Shown here: one piece after another, positions 8,689 through 8,880 of the stretch
Layout: the number at the start of each line of letters is the position of its first letter
Position numbering within the stretch: the first letter of the stretch is position 1
NCBI GenBank assembly: GCA_002772455.1
Contig: PCSQ01000009.1
Location: 1 to 8,880, forward strand
Direction of reading: 5' to 3'
From: Candidatus Beckwithbacteria bacterium CG23_combo_of_CG06-09_8_20_14_all_47_9
GTDB lineage: Bacteria; Patescibacteriota; Microgenomatia; UBA1400; CG1-02-47-37
Length of the DNA stretch: 8,880 nt
The notes under the pieces: model-generated
Told to the model about the DNA's origin: nothing
The model's input: only the letters and a program-made list of their open reading frames with translations
The model's database searches: none
Translations under genes and position numbers: made by a program

Positions 8689-8880
8689 GCCAACTCTCCC
8701 AAAGCCTTAATTTGTTTATCGATCAAACGCTGCTGGTCCGGGCGGGTTAAAGTTGATTTTAGAAGCTGCCTGGTAGTGGTGACCACCAAATCGCTGATCC
8801 GGCCCTGCAGCCGTTTTTCTTCCTGGGAAAAGCGGTCTTCTAACAGTTCCATTTTTTTGGCTACCGCCGCCTCGGCTTCG
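8685..8880 (-). CDS. atpF: F-type ATP synthase subunit b, C-terminal part (runs off the right edge)
   Basis: A minus-strand frame is open from the right edge to the TGA at 8687-8685 and encodes the last 64 residues. It reads EAEAAVAKKMELLEDRF, then RLQGRISDLVVTTTRQLL, then [14 protein letters not shown], an uninterrupted helical, charged segment. This is the pattern of the C-terminus of subunit b, where a conserved short helix near 'RLID' binds the C-terminal domain of delta. The position just upstream of atpH is the standard one. The N-terminal membrane helix lies outside the window. The stop overlaps the atpH ATG, so the two stalk subunits are probably made together. Confidence 0.9.
   Translation of the reverse strand, partial: EAEAAVAKKMELLEDRFSQEEKRLQGRISDLVVTTTRQLLKSTLTRPDQQRLIDKQIKALGELA
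8696..8700 (-). promoter_or_regulatory. Shine-Dalgarno GGGAG fixing the atpH start
   Basis: GGGAG on the minus strand lies 7 bases before the ATG at 8688-8686. It is one of the few strong ribosome binding sites in the gene train and confirms that the short delta starts here. Confidence 0.7.

Noticed and set aside
8685..8720. Possible frameshift hiding a longer delta or an atpF-atpH fusion
   Set aside because: The atpF frame runs cleanly to a TGA with a normal b-type C-terminus, and GGGAG lies at good spacing before the atpH ATG.

Overview
The window looks like a chromosomal segment from a Candidate Phyla Radiation (Patescibacteria) bacterium, possibly of the Microgenomates type. This is inferred from gene content, not from a marker gene. 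The clues are a shortened ATP synthase delta subunit, a very small protein resembling the delta subunit of DNA polymerase III, a small protein with ATK-DL nonad repeats, a bifunctional phosphoglucose/phosphomannose isomerase, and tightly overlapping genes that mostly lack strong Shine-Dalgarno sequences. Base composition is moderate to high in GC, rich in CCGG and GGCC, except for the first 500 bases, which are visibly more AT-rich.

Layout. Bases 1-495 (+ strand) hold the 3' part of an IS200-like, REP-associated tyrosine transposase (RAYT). Three copies of a 27-base palindromic element (two AACCTTCAAGGTT-type arms around one central base) lie inside it or at its end. From 506 to the right edge everything is on the minus strand and reads as one gene train. 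In transcription order it is atpF (C-terminal part only), atpH, atpA, atpG, atpD, atpC, a small putative metallopeptidase, a mini polymerase III delta-like protein, a coiled-coil protein with nonad repeats, a phosphomannomutase/phosphoglucomutase, and a bifunctional phosphoglucose/phosphomannose isomerase. There is no gene-free stretch longer than about 30 bases.

How the genes work together. The atp genes encode the F1 head and stalk of an F-type ATP synthase; the membrane subunits a and c should lie just beyond the right edge. Catalytic motifs are intact in beta and the nucleotide site is intact in alpha. Delta lacks the first helices of its usual N-terminal domain. Several junctions are ATGA overlaps or short overlaps, which implies translational coupling, including coupling of the two non-atp genes that follow atpC. 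A good sigma70-like promoter overlaps the end of the delta-like gene. It may start a separate transcript for the coiled-coil gene and the two sugar-phosphate enzymes, which together interconvert fructose-6-P, glucose-6-P, mannose-6-P and their 1-phosphates for glycolysis and nucleotide-sugar synthesis.

Most of the window is housekeeping. The parts most worth attention are the RAYT with its palindromes (one inserted as exactly nine codons, another supplying the stop codons of two convergent genes), the predicted alpha/beta coiled coil, the reduced delta subunit, and the metallopeptidase coupled to atpC.
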